DNA from: an uncultured Eggerthella sp.
GTDB lineage: Bacteria > Actinomycetota > Coriobacteriia > Coriobacteriales > Eggerthellaceae
Length of the DNA stretch: 64,000 bases
Assembly (NCBI GenBank): GCA_937998355.1
Contig: CALLDI010000009.1
Location: 62,001 to 126,000 of the forward strand
Direction: 5' to 3'
Position 1 is the first letter of the stretch, and the number at the start of each line of letters is the position of its first letter. The notes beneath the pieces are model-generated. The model had not been told where the DNA came from. It ran no database searches and saw nothing but the letters and a program-made list of their open reading frames with translations. A program made the position numbers and the translations under genes. Below, one piece after another: positions 17,994-27,348 of this stretch.

Positions 17994-19544
17994 ATGAAAA
18001 AAGCGATCATCATACTCATCATCATCATCGCTGCTGGCTTCCTCGTCGCTAATCTCGATTACATCATGAGCATCATCGACGCGATGCAGGGCGGCGCGCT
18101 CATCCCGCTCGTCGTTGCTATCATCATCATGATCGCGCGTCACGTGGTGCAAGCTATGTCCTATAACGAAGCGTTCGGCGCGGTCGGTCACAAGACTGGC
18201 CTTTGGCACAACATCGTGCTCATCTTCTCGCTCGTGTTCATCAACACGTTCTGTCTGTTCTCGGGCGCTACTGGTGTTGCGTTCATCATTGACGACGCGC
18301 ATCGTCGCGGGTGCGATATCGGCACTTCTACCAGCGGTGCGATCCTCTCGCAGATCGGGTATTTCGCGGCCGTCTTCCTCATCTCCATCATCGGTTTCAC
18401 CACCATGCTCATCGCAGGCACCATGAATGTGGTATTCCTCATCGGCGGCCTCTTGCTCGCAGGCACGCTCGTCGTGTTGCTCAGCTTCTTCTTCATGGGT
18501 TATTACAAGCCGGGTTGGCTGGTGAAGGTCTTCCGCGTGGTCGAGAACGTCATCAATAAGGTCATCGGCATCGTGAAGAAGGCGCTCCCGAAGAACTGGG
18601 GCAAAGCAACCGCACAATCGTTCATCAATTCAGCGCTCGTGCTCGCACACAACCCGAAAGGCGCGCTCATCACGGTCTTCTACGCTGCGGCGTCAGCGCT
18701 GCTGAACATGGCCTGCCTCATCGCGATCGGTGTCGCATTCGGCTTCGATCAGCTCGCACCGCTCATCGCTGCCTTCTCGGTCGCAGCCATCGCGGTCATC
18801 CTTAGTCCGACCCCGCAGGGCGTCGGCGTGGTCGAAGCGGCCATCGCAGCTATCCTCACCAGTGCAGGCTGTTCGCTCTCGGTCGCTACGGCCATCGCGC
18901 TCGTCTATCGTGGCATCATGTTCTGGATTCCATTCTGCATCGGTGCGCTGCTGCTTTCGCAATCGGGCTTCTTCAAGGACAAGAAGGACAAGACTCTGAA
19001 GGGCAAGTACAAGGACACGGGTTGGATCGCGGGTACGCTCGTCATCATCTGCGCGGTCGTGAATCTGGTCATGGCGTTTCTCCCGAACGCGGTCGCCACC
19101 TACAGCATGCTCACTCAGTGGATCAACATCGGCAACGTAGTGGGCGGTCCGTTGCTCATCGTCACCAGCGTCATTCTGCTCATATTGGGCGTTGGCCTCA
19201 TCTTCAGATTCCGCTTGGCCTGGGTGTTCGCCATCACGCTCGTCTTCATGTTGGCTGGCTTCGAGTTCGTCTTCCATGAAACGGTGAAGGTTGCCATCCC
19301 GATGGCGCTTCTGGGTCTCTGGCTCTTCTTCAAGCGCGATGCGTTCTGCGAACCGCTCTCGTTCGATCGCGCGAAGCGTCTCAAAGCTGCTGATGAAGCG
19401 ATGGAGGCGGAAGAGAAGCAGCTTGAAGAGGAGAAGAAGGAACGCGCGCTGAAGCCACCCAACAAGATCGAGCAGGAAGCGCATAAGATCGAACTGTCGG
19501 CGAAGAAGCTCAAGAACGACGTCGATAACTTCATCAATAAATAA
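17994..19544 (+). CDS. UPF0104 / lysylphosphatidylglycerol-synthase-TM-family integral membrane protein
   Basis: Polytopic membrane protein with roughly eight to ten hydrophobic segments over residues 1-450 and a charged, helix-prone tail (~455-516, rich in Glu/Lys). The segment FSVAAIAVILSPTPQGVGVVEAAIAAIL is the characteristic PTPGGxGxxE-like motif of the family related to the flippase domain of MprF and to AglD. There is no soluble lysyl-transferase domain, so aminoacylation is not supported. A role in lipid or glycolipid flipping is family inference only. Start 17994 follows GGAGGTG; the GTG at 17973 is less likely. Confidence 0.78.
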   Translation: MKKAIIILIIIIAAGFLVANLDYIMSIIDAMQGGALIPLVVAIIIMIARHVVQAMSYNEAFGAVGHKTGLWHNIVLIFSLVFINTFCLFSGATGVAFIIDDAHRRGCDIGTSTSGAILSQIGYFAAVFLISIIGFTTMLIAGTMNVVFLIGGLLLAGTLVVLLSFFFMGYYKPGWLVKVFRVVENVINKVIGIVKKALPKNWGKATAQSFINSALVLAHNPKGALITVFYAAASALLNMACLIAIGVAFGFDQLAPLIAAFSVAAIAVILSPTPQGVGVVEAAIAAILTSAGCSLSVATAIALVYRGIMFWIPFCIGALLLSQSGFFKDKKDKTLKGKYKDTGWIAGTLVIICAVVNLVMAFLPNAVATYSMLTQWINIGNVVGGPLLIVTSVILLILGVGLIFRFRLAWVFAITLVFMLAGFEFVFHETVKVAIPMALLGLWLFFKRDAFCEPLSFDRAKRLKAADEAMEAEEKQLEEEKKERALKPPNKIEQEAHKIELSAKKLKNDVDNFINK

Positions 19545-19570
19545 GGTGCGATTCACACCTTCAACCTGTT

Positions 19571-19595
19571 GAAAGGGGCCCGCGAGGCCTCTTTT
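19571..19595 (+). terminator. Terminator after the UPF0104 gene
   Basis: AAAGGGGCC / GGCCTCTTTT hairpin with a CGCGA loop, one imperfect pair, and a T-rich tail. It separates the upstream gene from the leu operon. Confidence 0.7.
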
Positions 19596-19599
19596 GCTG

Positions 19600-19605
19600 T
19601 ATACT
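19600..19605 (+). promoter_or_regulatory. -10 element for the leuCDB operon
   Basis: TATACT right after the terminator, 50 bases before the leuC start; no convincing -35 at 16-18 bases. Confidence 0.45.
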
Positions 19606-19655
19606 AGTTTAGTTTTACAACCACCTCACGGAAAACCGCTAGACAAGGAGCGCAT

Positions 19656-20924
19656 ATGGCACGTCCGATGACCATGGCAGAAAAGATCCTCGCAGCTCAC
19701 GCCGGCCTCGAAGAGGTCGTTCCGGGGCAGCTCATCGAATGCGATCTTGATCTGGTGCTCGCGAACGATATCACGGCACCCATCGCGATCCAGGAATTCA
19801 AGAAGGTTGGCGTCGACAAGGTGTTCGATCCCACCAAGATCGCCCTCGTCCCCGATCATTATGCGCCGAACAAGGACATCATGAGCGCCGAACAGGCGAA
19901 GGTGGTGCGCGATTTCGCTCGTGAACAGGGCATCACGCACTATTACGAAGTTGGCTGCATGGGCGTCGAACACGCGCTTCTCCCTGAACAAGGCGTCGTG
20001 GGCGCAGGCGACCTCATCATCGGTGCGGACAGCCACACCTGCACCTATGGTGCGCTCGGTGCGTTCTCCACGGGCGTCGGCTCCACCGATGCGGGCATCG
20101 GTCTTGCAACGGGCAGGGCTTGGTTCAAGGTCCCTGAATCCATCCTCTTCAACGTCGAAGGCACGCTGAACCCCGGCGTTACCGGTAAGGACATCATCCT
20201 GCACATCATCGGTCTCATCGGCGTCGATGGTGCGCTCTATCAGGCGATGGAATTCCGCGGCAGTGCCATCGAGAGTCTCAACATGGATGAACGCCTCTCC
20301 ATCTCCAACATGGCCATCGAAGCGGGCGGCAAGGCGGGCCTCATCCCGGTCGACGATGTCACTCGTGAATACATGAAGGGTCGCACGGAGCGTCCGTTCA
20401 CGGAATACCACTCCGACCCCGATGCACAGTATGCGCGTGTCATCGACATCAAGGCTGAAGACATCGTGCCCACGGTCGCATTCCCGCACCTTCCTTCCAA
20501 CACGCGTCCTGCATCCGAAGCGCGCGACGTTACCATCGATCAGGCGGTCATCGGTTCGTGCACCAACGGTCGCATCGAAGACATGCGCCAGGCGGCGGAC
20601 GTCCTGAAAGGTCGCAAGGTGCATCCGTACGTGCGCTGCATCATCATTCCCGCTACCCAGCAGGTCTATCGTCAGTGCATCGAGGAGGGTCTCATGGACA
20701 TCTTCCTCGACGCGAACTGCGCGGTCTCGACGCCAACATGCGGCCCGTGCTTGGGCGGCTACATGGGTATCCTCGCTGCGGGCGAGCGTGCTATCGCTAC
20801 CACCAACCGCAACTTCGTCGGCCGCATGGGCGATCCGACCAGCGAAGTCTATCTCTCTTCGCCCGCGGTCGCTGCAGCCAGCGCCGTTCTGGGACACATC
20901 GGTCTTCCGGAAGATCTAGATTAG
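19656..20924 (+). CDS. leuC: 3-isopropylmalate dehydratase, large subunit
   Basis: Isomerises 2- to 3-isopropylmalate in leucine synthesis with LeuD. Aconitase-fold, 4Fe-4S enzyme: cluster cysteines lie in VIGSCTNGR and PTCGPCLGG. At 422 residues it is the short, HacA/archaeal-like form rather than the ~466-residue E. coli type. ACAAGGAG precedes ATG 19656. First gene of leuC-leuD-leuB, with nine-base gaps, then hisS. Confidence 0.94.
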   Translation: MARPMTMAEKILAAHAGLEEVVPGQLIECDLDLVLANDITAPIAIQEFKKVGVDKVFDPTKIALVPDHYAPNKDIMSAEQAKVVRDFAREQGITHYYEVGCMGVEHALLPEQGVVGAGDLIIGADSHTCTYGALGAFSTGVGSTDAGIGLATGRAWFKVPESILFNVEGTLNPGVTGKDIILHIIGLIGVDGALYQAMEFRGSAIESLNMDERLSISNMAIEAGGKAGLIPVDDVTREYMKGRTERPFTEYHSDPDAQYARVIDIKAEDIVPTVAFPHLPSNTRPASEARDVTIDQAVIGSCTNGRIEDMRQAADVLKGRKVHPYVRCIIIPATQQVYRQCIEEGLMDIFLDANCAVSTPTCGPCLGGYMGILAAGERAIATTNRNFVGRMGDPTSEVYLSSPAVAAASAVLGHIGLPEDLD

Positions 20925-20933
20925 GAGCATTTC

Positions 20934-21431
20934 ATGAACTACAAGGGAACCGTTCATCGTTATGGCAGGGACGTCGACACCGACGTCATTATCCCTGCAC
21001 GCTATCTTAACACTTCCGACCCTTCAGAGCTCGCGAAGCACTGCCTTGAAGACCTCGACACCACCTTCGTAGAGAAGGTGCAGCCGGGCGATATCATCGT
21101 CGCGGAAGAGAACTTCGGCTGCGGTTCTTCACGTGAACACGCGCCCATCGCCATCAAGGCGGCGGGCATCGACGCGGTCATCGCGAAGAGCTTCGCACGC
21201 ATCTTCTATCGCAACTCCATTAACACCGGCCTTGCGATCCTCGAATGCCCTGAAGCGGTCGACGTCATCGCCGATGGTCATACCGTTTCGATCGAGACGG
21301 CCACGGGCACCATCACGGACGAGACCACGGGCGAATCCTTTACGGCTCAGCCATTCCCGCCCTTCATCGCCGACATCATCGAGCAGGGCGGTCTCATCAA
21401 TCGCACTCGCAAGGTCCTGGGAAAGAATTAG
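20934..21431 (+). CDS. leuD: 3-isopropylmalate dehydratase, small subunit
   Basis: Swivel domain partner of LeuC. RYGRDVDTDVIIPARYL and NFGCGSSREHAPIAIKAAG are the family signatures. 165 residues, the short form that pairs with this type of LeuC. ATG lies nine bases after leuC with TAGGAG upstream. Confidence 0.94.
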   Translation: MNYKGTVHRYGRDVDTDVIIPARYLNTSDPSELAKHCLEDLDTTFVEKVQPGDIIVAEENFGCGSSREHAPIAIKAAGIDAVIAKSFARIFYRNSINTGLAILECPEAVDVIADGHTVSIETATGTITDETTGESFTAQPFPPFIADIIEQGGLINRTRKVLGKN

Positions 21432-21440
21432 AGGTTCGAC

Positions 21441-22550
21441 ATGGCTCAAACGTATAAGATCTGCCTGCTTCCAGGCGACGGCATCGGTCCCGAGATCATC
21501 GCCGAAGGCGTCAAGGTGCTCGACGCGATCGGTAAGAAGTACGGCGTTTCCTTCGAATACACCGAAGCGCTCATCGGTGGTCGTGCTATCGATGAGACGG
21601 GCGAACCGCTTCCTGAAGCGACGCTCGCACTGGCTTCCGCATCCGACGCGGTGCTGCTGGCTGCGGTCGGCGGCCCGAAGTGGGATACCACCGATCCATC
21701 GAAACCCCGCCCTGAGCAGGGTCTGCTCGCGATCCGTAAGGGCCTCGGTCTCTACGCGAACCTGCGTCCGGTCGTCATCTTCAATGCGCTCGCGGATGCA
21801 TCGACCTTGAAGCCCGAGGTCATCGACGGGGTCGATTGCGTCATCGTGCGCGAACTGACTGGCGGCCTCTACTTCGGCGAACGTGCTCGCAATCGCGATG
21901 TTGAAGGTGCAGGTGTGAACGGCGCTGCAGGTCAGCAGGCTTACGACACGCTGCTCTATTCGGAATACGAGATCGAACGCATCGTTCGTCATGCGTTCGA
22001 GACCGCGCGCAAGCGTCGTGGTCGCGTCCACTCCATCGATAAGGCCAACGTCCTCGAGACTTCGCGCATGTGGCGCGAGATCACGCATCGTATCGCCGAA
22101 GAGTATCCCGATGTCGAACTCATCGACATGCTGGTGGATAACGCTGCCATGCAGCTCATCAACGATCCGAAGCAGTTCGACGTCATGGTCACGGAGAACA
22201 TGTTCGGCGATATTCTCTCCGATGAGGCTTCCATGCTCACCGGTTCGCTCGGTATGCTCGCTTCTGCCTCTCTTGGTGATGGCACGGCGCTCTACGAACC
22301 GAGTCACGGCAGTGCGCCCGATATCGCAGGCAAGGGCATCGCTAATCCGCTCGCACAGATCCTCTCGGTCGAGATGATGCTGCGCTACAGCTTCAACATG
22401 GCAGATGCCGCGGATGATATCGTGGCCGCCGTGAACAAGGTTCTCGACGAAGGTTGGCGCACGGGTGACATCGCGAACGCACAGACCCCGGCAGACAAGA
22501 TCATCGGTACGCAGGCCATGGGCGACCTGGTCGTCAGCTTGCTCGCGTAG
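21441..22550 (+). CDS. leuB: 3-isopropylmalate dehydrogenase
   Basis: NAD-dependent oxidative decarboxylation, third step of the leucine branch. LLPGDGIGPEI at the N-terminus, the substrate-binding RELTGGLYFGER, and VTENMFGDILSDEASMLTGSLGMLASASLG identify it clearly; GSAPDIAGKGIANP is the cofactor loop. The E(L/A)TGG-type substrate motif and the leuCD context favour LeuB over isocitrate dehydrogenase. Nine bases after leuD; hisS follows after 13 bases. Confidence 0.95.
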   Translation: MAQTYKICLLPGDGIGPEIIAEGVKVLDAIGKKYGVSFEYTEALIGGRAIDETGEPLPEATLALASASDAVLLAAVGGPKWDTTDPSKPRPEQGLLAIRKGLGLYANLRPVVIFNALADASTLKPEVIDGVDCVIVRELTGGLYFGERARNRDVEGAGVNGAAGQQAYDTLLYSEYEIERIVRHAFETARKRRGRVHSIDKANVLETSRMWREITHRIAEEYPDVELIDMLVDNAAMQLINDPKQFDVMVTENMFGDILSDEASMLTGSLGMLASASLGDGTALYEPSHGSAPDIAGKGIANPLAQILSVEMMLRYSFNMADAADDIVAAVNKVLDEGWRTGDIANAQTPADKIIGTQAMGDLVVSLLA

Positions 22551-22563
22551 GGCTAGGTGTTCA

Positions 22564-23922
22564 ATGGCGATCCAAGCTCCTAAGGGTACGAACGACCTGC
22601 TTCCACGCGAAGCGCGCATCTGGGATCATTTCAAGCACGTCGCATTCGACGTCTTCTCGCTCTATGGCTACGAGCCCATCGAAACGCCCATCTTCGAGCA
22701 GACCGAACTGTTCGTGCGCGGCATCGGCGAGGCCACCGACGTGGTCTCGAAGGAGATGTTCGCCACCGTAACAGGGGAGAACCTCAAGACGTTGCTGGGT
22801 GGCGGCCACGTGAAGAGCAACAGTCGCTTCAGCTTGCGTCCTGAAGGCACTGCCTCAGTGGTGCGTGCGGTCGCGCAGCATAACCTGGTCTCGCCTGGCG
22901 GTCTGCCAGCGAAGCTCATGTATGCAGGCCCGATGTTTCGCGCAGAGAACGTGCAGAAGGGTCGTCAGCGCCAGTTCAACCAGGTCGGCATCGAATGCCT
23001 CGGCTCGGACGATCCTTCCATCGACGCCGAAGCCATCATCATGCTGATGCGTTTCTACGATGCGATCGGTCTGGATACGTCGAAGCTGCGTCTGCTCATC
23101 AATTCCATGGGATGCGAGAATTGCAGACCGGCTTATCGCGATGCGGTCGCGCAGTTCCTGCTCGATCATGAAGCGGAGCTTTGCGAGGAATGCTGCGGGC
23201 GTGCTCACACCAATCCGCTGCGTGCCTTCGATTGCAAGAATGAAGCCTGCATCGAGGTCATGAAGTCGGCTCCGCTCATCACCGATGCGTTCTGCGAAGA
23301 TTGCCAACAGCATTATGCGCAGGTGAAAGCCTATTTGGATGACGCAGGCATCGCTTATATCGAGGATCCCACGCTCGTGCGCGGTCTCGACTATTACACC
23401 CGTACGGTATTCGAGGTGCAGGTGGTCGAGGGCATGGGCGCTCAGAATGCCATCGGTGGCGGCGGACGCTACGACAAGCTCATGGAAGAGATCGGCGGCC
23501 AGCCGCAACCAGGTTTCGGTTTCGCGCTCGGTTACGAACGCTGCATGATCGCGCTCGAAGCGCAGGGCGTCACGCTCGGCGACGAGGCGGATCTTGTCTG
23601 CTATGTGGCATGCGTCGACGACAGCGTCAGGCCCATCGCGTTCAAGGTGCTTCAGCATTTGCGCGATGCAGGCATCGCATCAGATATGGACCACCTAGGC
23701 AAGAGCCTCAAGGCGCAGTTCAAGTCCGCGGGCAAGCAGAACGTTTCCTATACCCTCGTGATCGGTCCCGATGAACTCGCGAACAACACCATCACGTGTC
23801 GCGACATGAACGCGCATGACGAAGTGGCGCTCGATTACGCTAAGTTCCTTTCGGCGCTCGAGGAGGCCGCTTCGGCCGAAGAGCCACGAACTTTCGACGA
23901 TACCATCACAGGTTTATCATAA
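22564..23922 (+). CDS. hisS: Histidyl-tRNA synthetase
   Basis: Class II synthetase charging tRNA-His. Motifs: KGTNDLLPRE start, motif 2 FRAENVQKGRQRQFNQVGIE, histidine-specific LVRGLDYYTRTVFEV, motif 3 GFGFALGYER, and a C-terminal anticodon-binding domain. 452 residues, a little longer than E. coli HisRS (424), with an insertion around KTLLGGGHVKSNSRF. The start is ATG 22564, 13 bases after the leuB stop, with a TAGGTG site; longer in-frame extensions lie inside leuB. Cotranscription with the leu genes is suggested by spacing. Confidence 0.95.
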   Translation: MAIQAPKGTNDLLPREARIWDHFKHVAFDVFSLYGYEPIETPIFEQTELFVRGIGEATDVVSKEMFATVTGENLKTLLGGGHVKSNSRFSLRPEGTASVVRAVAQHNLVSPGGLPAKLMYAGPMFRAENVQKGRQRQFNQVGIECLGSDDPSIDAEAIIMLMRFYDAIGLDTSKLRLLINSMGCENCRPAYRDAVAQFLLDHEAELCEECCGRAHTNPLRAFDCKNEACIEVMKSAPLITDAFCEDCQQHYAQVKAYLDDAGIAYIEDPTLVRGLDYYTRTVFEVQVVEGMGAQNAIGGGGRYDKLMEEIGGQPQPGFGFALGYERCMIALEAQGVTLGDEADLVCYVACVDDSVRPIAFKVLQHLRDAGIASDMDHLGKSLKAQFKSAGKQNVSYTLVIGPDELANNTITCRDMNAHDEVALDYAKFLSALEEAASAEEPRTFDDTITGLS

Positions 23923-24002
23923 AGCCCTGCTTTAATAGGGGACTACCGAGTAATGAAGAGCTACGTGCTCTGGAAATAGGACGACAAGGAGAGATTCGAG
24001 AA

Positions 24003-25781
24003 ATGAGCGAACTTAACAACAAGTTCAGCATGCACACCAAGACCTGCGGCGAACTTCGCAAGGAAGATATCGGCGAAGACGTCGTTCTGACCGGCTGGGT
24101 CTGGCATAACCGCGACCACGGCGGCCTGATCTTCGTCGACCTGCGTGATCGCGATGGCTACACTCAGGTCGTCATCGACCCCGATTGCGTCACGCCTGAA
24201 GAATTCCAGACGGCCGAACACCTGGGCCGCGAATGGGTCATCAGGATCGACGGCACGGTTCGTGCGCGTCAAGAAGGCGCCGAGAACCCCGATATGGCCA
24301 CGGGTCAGATCGAAGTGCTGGCTAAAGGCCTCAAGGTGCTGAACACCTCGCTCACCCCTCCGTTCTCCATCGAAGATGGCATCGAGACTGACGAGACCAC
24401 CCGTATGAAATGGCGCTATCTCGATCTTCGTCGCCCCGAGATGTATCAGGCGCTCGCGCTGCGCCATACCGTCGCGCAAGCGATGCGCAAGGCATTGAAC
24501 GAACATGGCTTCCTCGAGGTCGAAACGCCCATCCTGGCGAACTCCACGCCTGAAGGCGCTCGCGATTACATCGTTCCATCTCGCCCGAATCCGGGCACGT
24601 TCTATGCACTGCCGCAGTCTCCGCAGCAGTTCAAGCAGATGCTCATGATCGGCGGTATCGAGCGCTATTACCAGATCGCTCGCTGCTTCCGCGACGAAGA
24701 CCTGCGCGCCGACCGCCAGCCCGAGTTCACCCAGATCGACATCGAGATGAGCTTCGTCGAAGGCGAAGACGTCATGAACATGATGGAGGAAGTCCTGAAA
24801 GAGGTGCTCGATGCGGTCGACGTCGAACATGTATTCCCGCTTCAGCGCATGCAGTATTCTGAGGCTATGGATCGTTTCGGTTGCGACCGTCCCGACACGC
24901 GCTTCGGCATGGAGCTGGTCGATATTACCGATATCGTGAAGGACTCGGGCTTCAAGGTCTTCTCCAGCGTCGCTCAGTCGGGCGGCATCGTGAAGGCCAT
25001 CAACGCGAAGGGCGCTGGCGATTGGAGCCGCGGCGACATCGAGAAGCTCGCATCCATCGCAGAAGCGAATGGCGCGAAGGGCATGGCCTGGATCGCGTTC
25101 ACTTCCGACGGCAAAGAGAAGAGCCCCATCATCAAGTTCTTCTCTGACGAGGAATTCGAAGCGCTCAAGAAGGCGCTCGATGTCGAACCAGGCGACCTCG
25201 TGCTCTTCGCAGCAGATACCTATGAAGTGGCCAATGCCGTGCTCGCCGCGCTTCGTCTCCATATGGCTGACGCGCTCGATATCCCGCGTGAAGGACACCA
25301 GCTGCTCTGGGTCGTCAACTTCCCTATGTTCCGCTATGACGAGGACGAAGGTAAGTACGCGGCAGAGCATCATCCGTTCACGCACGTGCTCGAAGAGGAT
25401 CTCGACAAGATCGAATCCGATCCGCTCGCCTGCGGCAGTTATTCGTATGACCTGGTCATGGATGGTTACGAAGTGGGTGGCGGCACGATCCGTATCCATG
25501 ATGCGGAAGAACAGAAGCGCATCTTGAAGGTGTGCGGTCTTTCCGATGAAGAGATCGAAGAGAAGTTCGGTCACCTCATCCATGCGCTCGAACTCGGTGC
25601 GCCTCCTCATGGCGGCATCGCGCTCGGCCTCGACCGCCTCATCATGCTGCTCGGCGATAAGCAGTCCATCCGTGACGTCATCGCCTTCCCGAAGACCTCT
25701 TCAGCTTCCGACCCGATGACGGGCGCACCGAATCAGGTCACCGCACGTCAGCTTAAGGAAGTAGGTCTTCGCATCCTGTAA
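24003..25781 (+). CDS. aspS: Aspartyl-tRNA synthetase (bacterial type)
   Basis: Class IIb synthetase. N-terminal OB-fold anticodon domain (VVLTGWVWHNRDHGG), flipping loop and motif 2 (FRDEDLRADRQPEFTQID), a GAD insertion domain (~residues 290-420) typical of bacterial AspRS, and motif 3 GIALGLDRLIMLL. 592 residues, usual length. An AAGGAG site precedes ATG 24003. The 80-base gap after hisS contains a small AGAGC/GCTCT dyad but no convincing terminator. Confidence 0.95.
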   Translation: MSELNNKFSMHTKTCGELRKEDIGEDVVLTGWVWHNRDHGGLIFVDLRDRDGYTQVVIDPDCVTPEEFQTAEHLGREWVIRIDGTVRARQEGAENPDMATGQIEVLAKGLKVLNTSLTPPFSIEDGIETDETTRMKWRYLDLRRPEMYQALALRHTVAQAMRKALNEHGFLEVETPILANSTPEGARDYIVPSRPNPGTFYALPQSPQQFKQMLMIGGIERYYQIARCFRDEDLRADRQPEFTQIDIEMSFVEGEDVMNMMEEVLKEVLDAVDVEHVFPLQRMQYSEAMDRFGCDRPDTRFGMELVDITDIVKDSGFKVFSSVAQSGGIVKAINAKGAGDWSRGDIEKLASIAEANGAKGMAWIAFTSDGKEKSPIIKFFSDEEFEALKKALDVEPGDLVLFAADTYEVANAVLAALRLHMADALDIPREGHQLLWVVNFPMFRYDEDEGKYAAEHHPFTHVLEEDLDKIESDPLACGSYSYDLVMDGYEVGGGTIRIHDAEEQKRILKVCGLSDEEIEEKFGHLIHALELGAPPHGGIALGLDRLIMLLGDKQSIRDVIAFPKTSSASDPMTGAPNQVTARQLKEVGLRIL

Positions 25782-25790
25782 ACTTCACGT

Positions 25791-25819
25791 CGATGAGGAA
25801 GCGACATCGCTCCTCATCG
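25791..25819. other. Strong hairpin without T-tract after aspS
   Basis: CGATGAGG and CCTCATCG arms with inner AGCG/CGCT give about 12 paired bases. No T-run follows on either strand, so it may be an mRNA processing or stability element rather than a terminator. Confidence 0.5.
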
Positions 25820-25845
25820 GCTCTGTATAAGAAAGATATTCGACC

Positions 25846-27348
25846 ATGACAGAGTCGCAAGCGCCTGAAGACACGAGGATCCCGCTCGATCCTGCGGTCG
25901 CGATAGGCGATGATCAACCAGAGAAGAAGATGAGCACTTCCAAGAAGGTGCTGCTCATTCTTGGTGCTATCGTGCTCGCGTTGCTCATCGCGGTCTATGC
26001 AGGTGGTGCTGCGTTCTTCTCGTCTCATTTCTATCCGAACACCAGCTTCAACGAAGAGAACATCTCCTATCAAGCAGATGGTGATTTCGTCGCCAAGGTC
26101 GAAGCGCTCGTGCCGAATTATGAACTTGCGATAACAGGGGAGAACTACGACCAGACCATCAAGTCCGATCAGATCGACCTGAGCGTCGATGCCGACAAGC
26201 TCAAGGCGGACGCCTTCGCGTCGCAGAACATCTGGCTTTGGCCGATCGAGGTATTCGCGCAACACGATGTGAGCGACGTGATCGATGCCACCTTCGACCA
26301 CGCGAAGGTCGAAGAGCTGCTCACGCCCAGCATCAAGACATACAACAAAGAAGCGACCCCGAGCGTCGATGCTACCATCGCCTATAACGAACTGCTCGAT
26401 ATGCTCGCCATTGAGGACGAGGTGTACGGAAACGAGATCGAACCCGAAGCTTTCTTCGCGAAGATCGATGAATGCCTCGCTGGCATGGAAGATTCGTACG
26501 AACTGAACAGTGATGTGTTCGTCCAGCCGCTCATCTTCGCGGATGACGAACGCTTCAAAGAGGCGCTTCCAGCAGCTAACGAACTGATCGGCGGCGAGAT
26601 CGCGCTCACTATGGCAGAAGGCGCGGTATCGGCTGGTACGGTCAGTAAGGAGATGCTCGTCACCTGGCTCGCGCTCGACCCTGAAACACTCATGCCGACC
26701 CTCGACCAAGAGGCGGTGACGACCTGGGCCGACCAGAAGGGCGCGGAGCTGAACACGGTCGGAACTTCACGTACGTTCCAGCGCGGCGATGGTCAGACGG
26801 TCACCGTGTCTGGCGGTGTGTATGGATGGAAGGTCAATACAGCCGATCTTGCGAGCACTATCATCGGTAATGTCACCTCGGGTAATTTCGAGGCCATCGA
26901 TATTCCCTGCGAACAGACGGCTGATGTTTACAACGGTCCGGGTCAGCGTGATTGGGGTGCATACGTCGATATCGACATCTCGGAACAGAAGGTTCGCTAC
27001 TTCAACGAGAAGAACGAGCAGCTCTTCATCACGGACTGCGTGACAGGCGATGTGACGAAAGGTCGTGGCACGCCTACGGGCTTGTATTATCTGCGTATGA
27101 AGAAGAGTCCGGAAGTGCTGACTGGTTTCAATGCGGACGGAACGAAGGACTACGAAAGCCATGTCACCTACTGGCTGCCCTTCATCCGCAACAGCATCGG
27201 GCTTCATGATGCGAGCTGGCGTTCCACCTTCGGTGGTTCGATCTATAAGGGCAATGGCTCTCATGGTTGCGTGAACCTGCCGACCGATTCTGCTAAATGG
27301 TTCTACGACAATCTCGAGACCAACGTGGCTGTGCTCGTTCATGACTAA
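25846..27348 (+). CDS. L,D-transpeptidase with peptidoglycan-binding (PG_binding_4-like) region
   Basis: Membrane-anchored cell-wall enzyme forming 3-3 crosslinks or attaching groups to meso-DAP/Lys peptide stems. One N-terminal membrane segment (~residues 34-58) puts the rest outside. The middle third (~70-320) looks like the repeated binding domain found in YkuD proteins of Firmicutes and Actinomycetota. The catalytic domain is C-terminal with SHGCVNLP; Cys475 is the nucleophile and the upstream HDASWR supplies the conserved His. 500 residues. The stop overlaps the murI start (ATGACTAA), coupling it to D-glutamate supply. Confidence 0.9.
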   Translation: MTESQAPEDTRIPLDPAVAIGDDQPEKKMSTSKKVLLILGAIVLALLIAVYAGGAAFFSSHFYPNTSFNEENISYQADGDFVAKVEALVPNYELAITGENYDQTIKSDQIDLSVDADKLKADAFASQNIWLWPIEVFAQHDVSDVIDATFDHAKVEELLTPSIKTYNKEATPSVDATIAYNELLDMLAIEDEVYGNEIEPEAFFAKIDECLAGMEDSYELNSDVFVQPLIFADDERFKEALPAANELIGGEIALTMAEGAVSAGTVSKEMLVTWLALDPETLMPTLDQEAVTTWADQKGAELNTVGTSRTFQRGDGQTVTVSGGVYGWKVNTADLASTIIGNVTSGNFEAIDIPCEQTADVYNGPGQRDWGAYVDIDISEQKVRYFNEKNEQLFITDCVTGDVTKGRGTPTGLYYLRMKKSPEVLTGFNADGTKDYESHVTYWLPFIRNSIGLHDASWRSTFGGSIYKGNGSHGCVNLPTDSAKWFYDNLETNVAVLVHD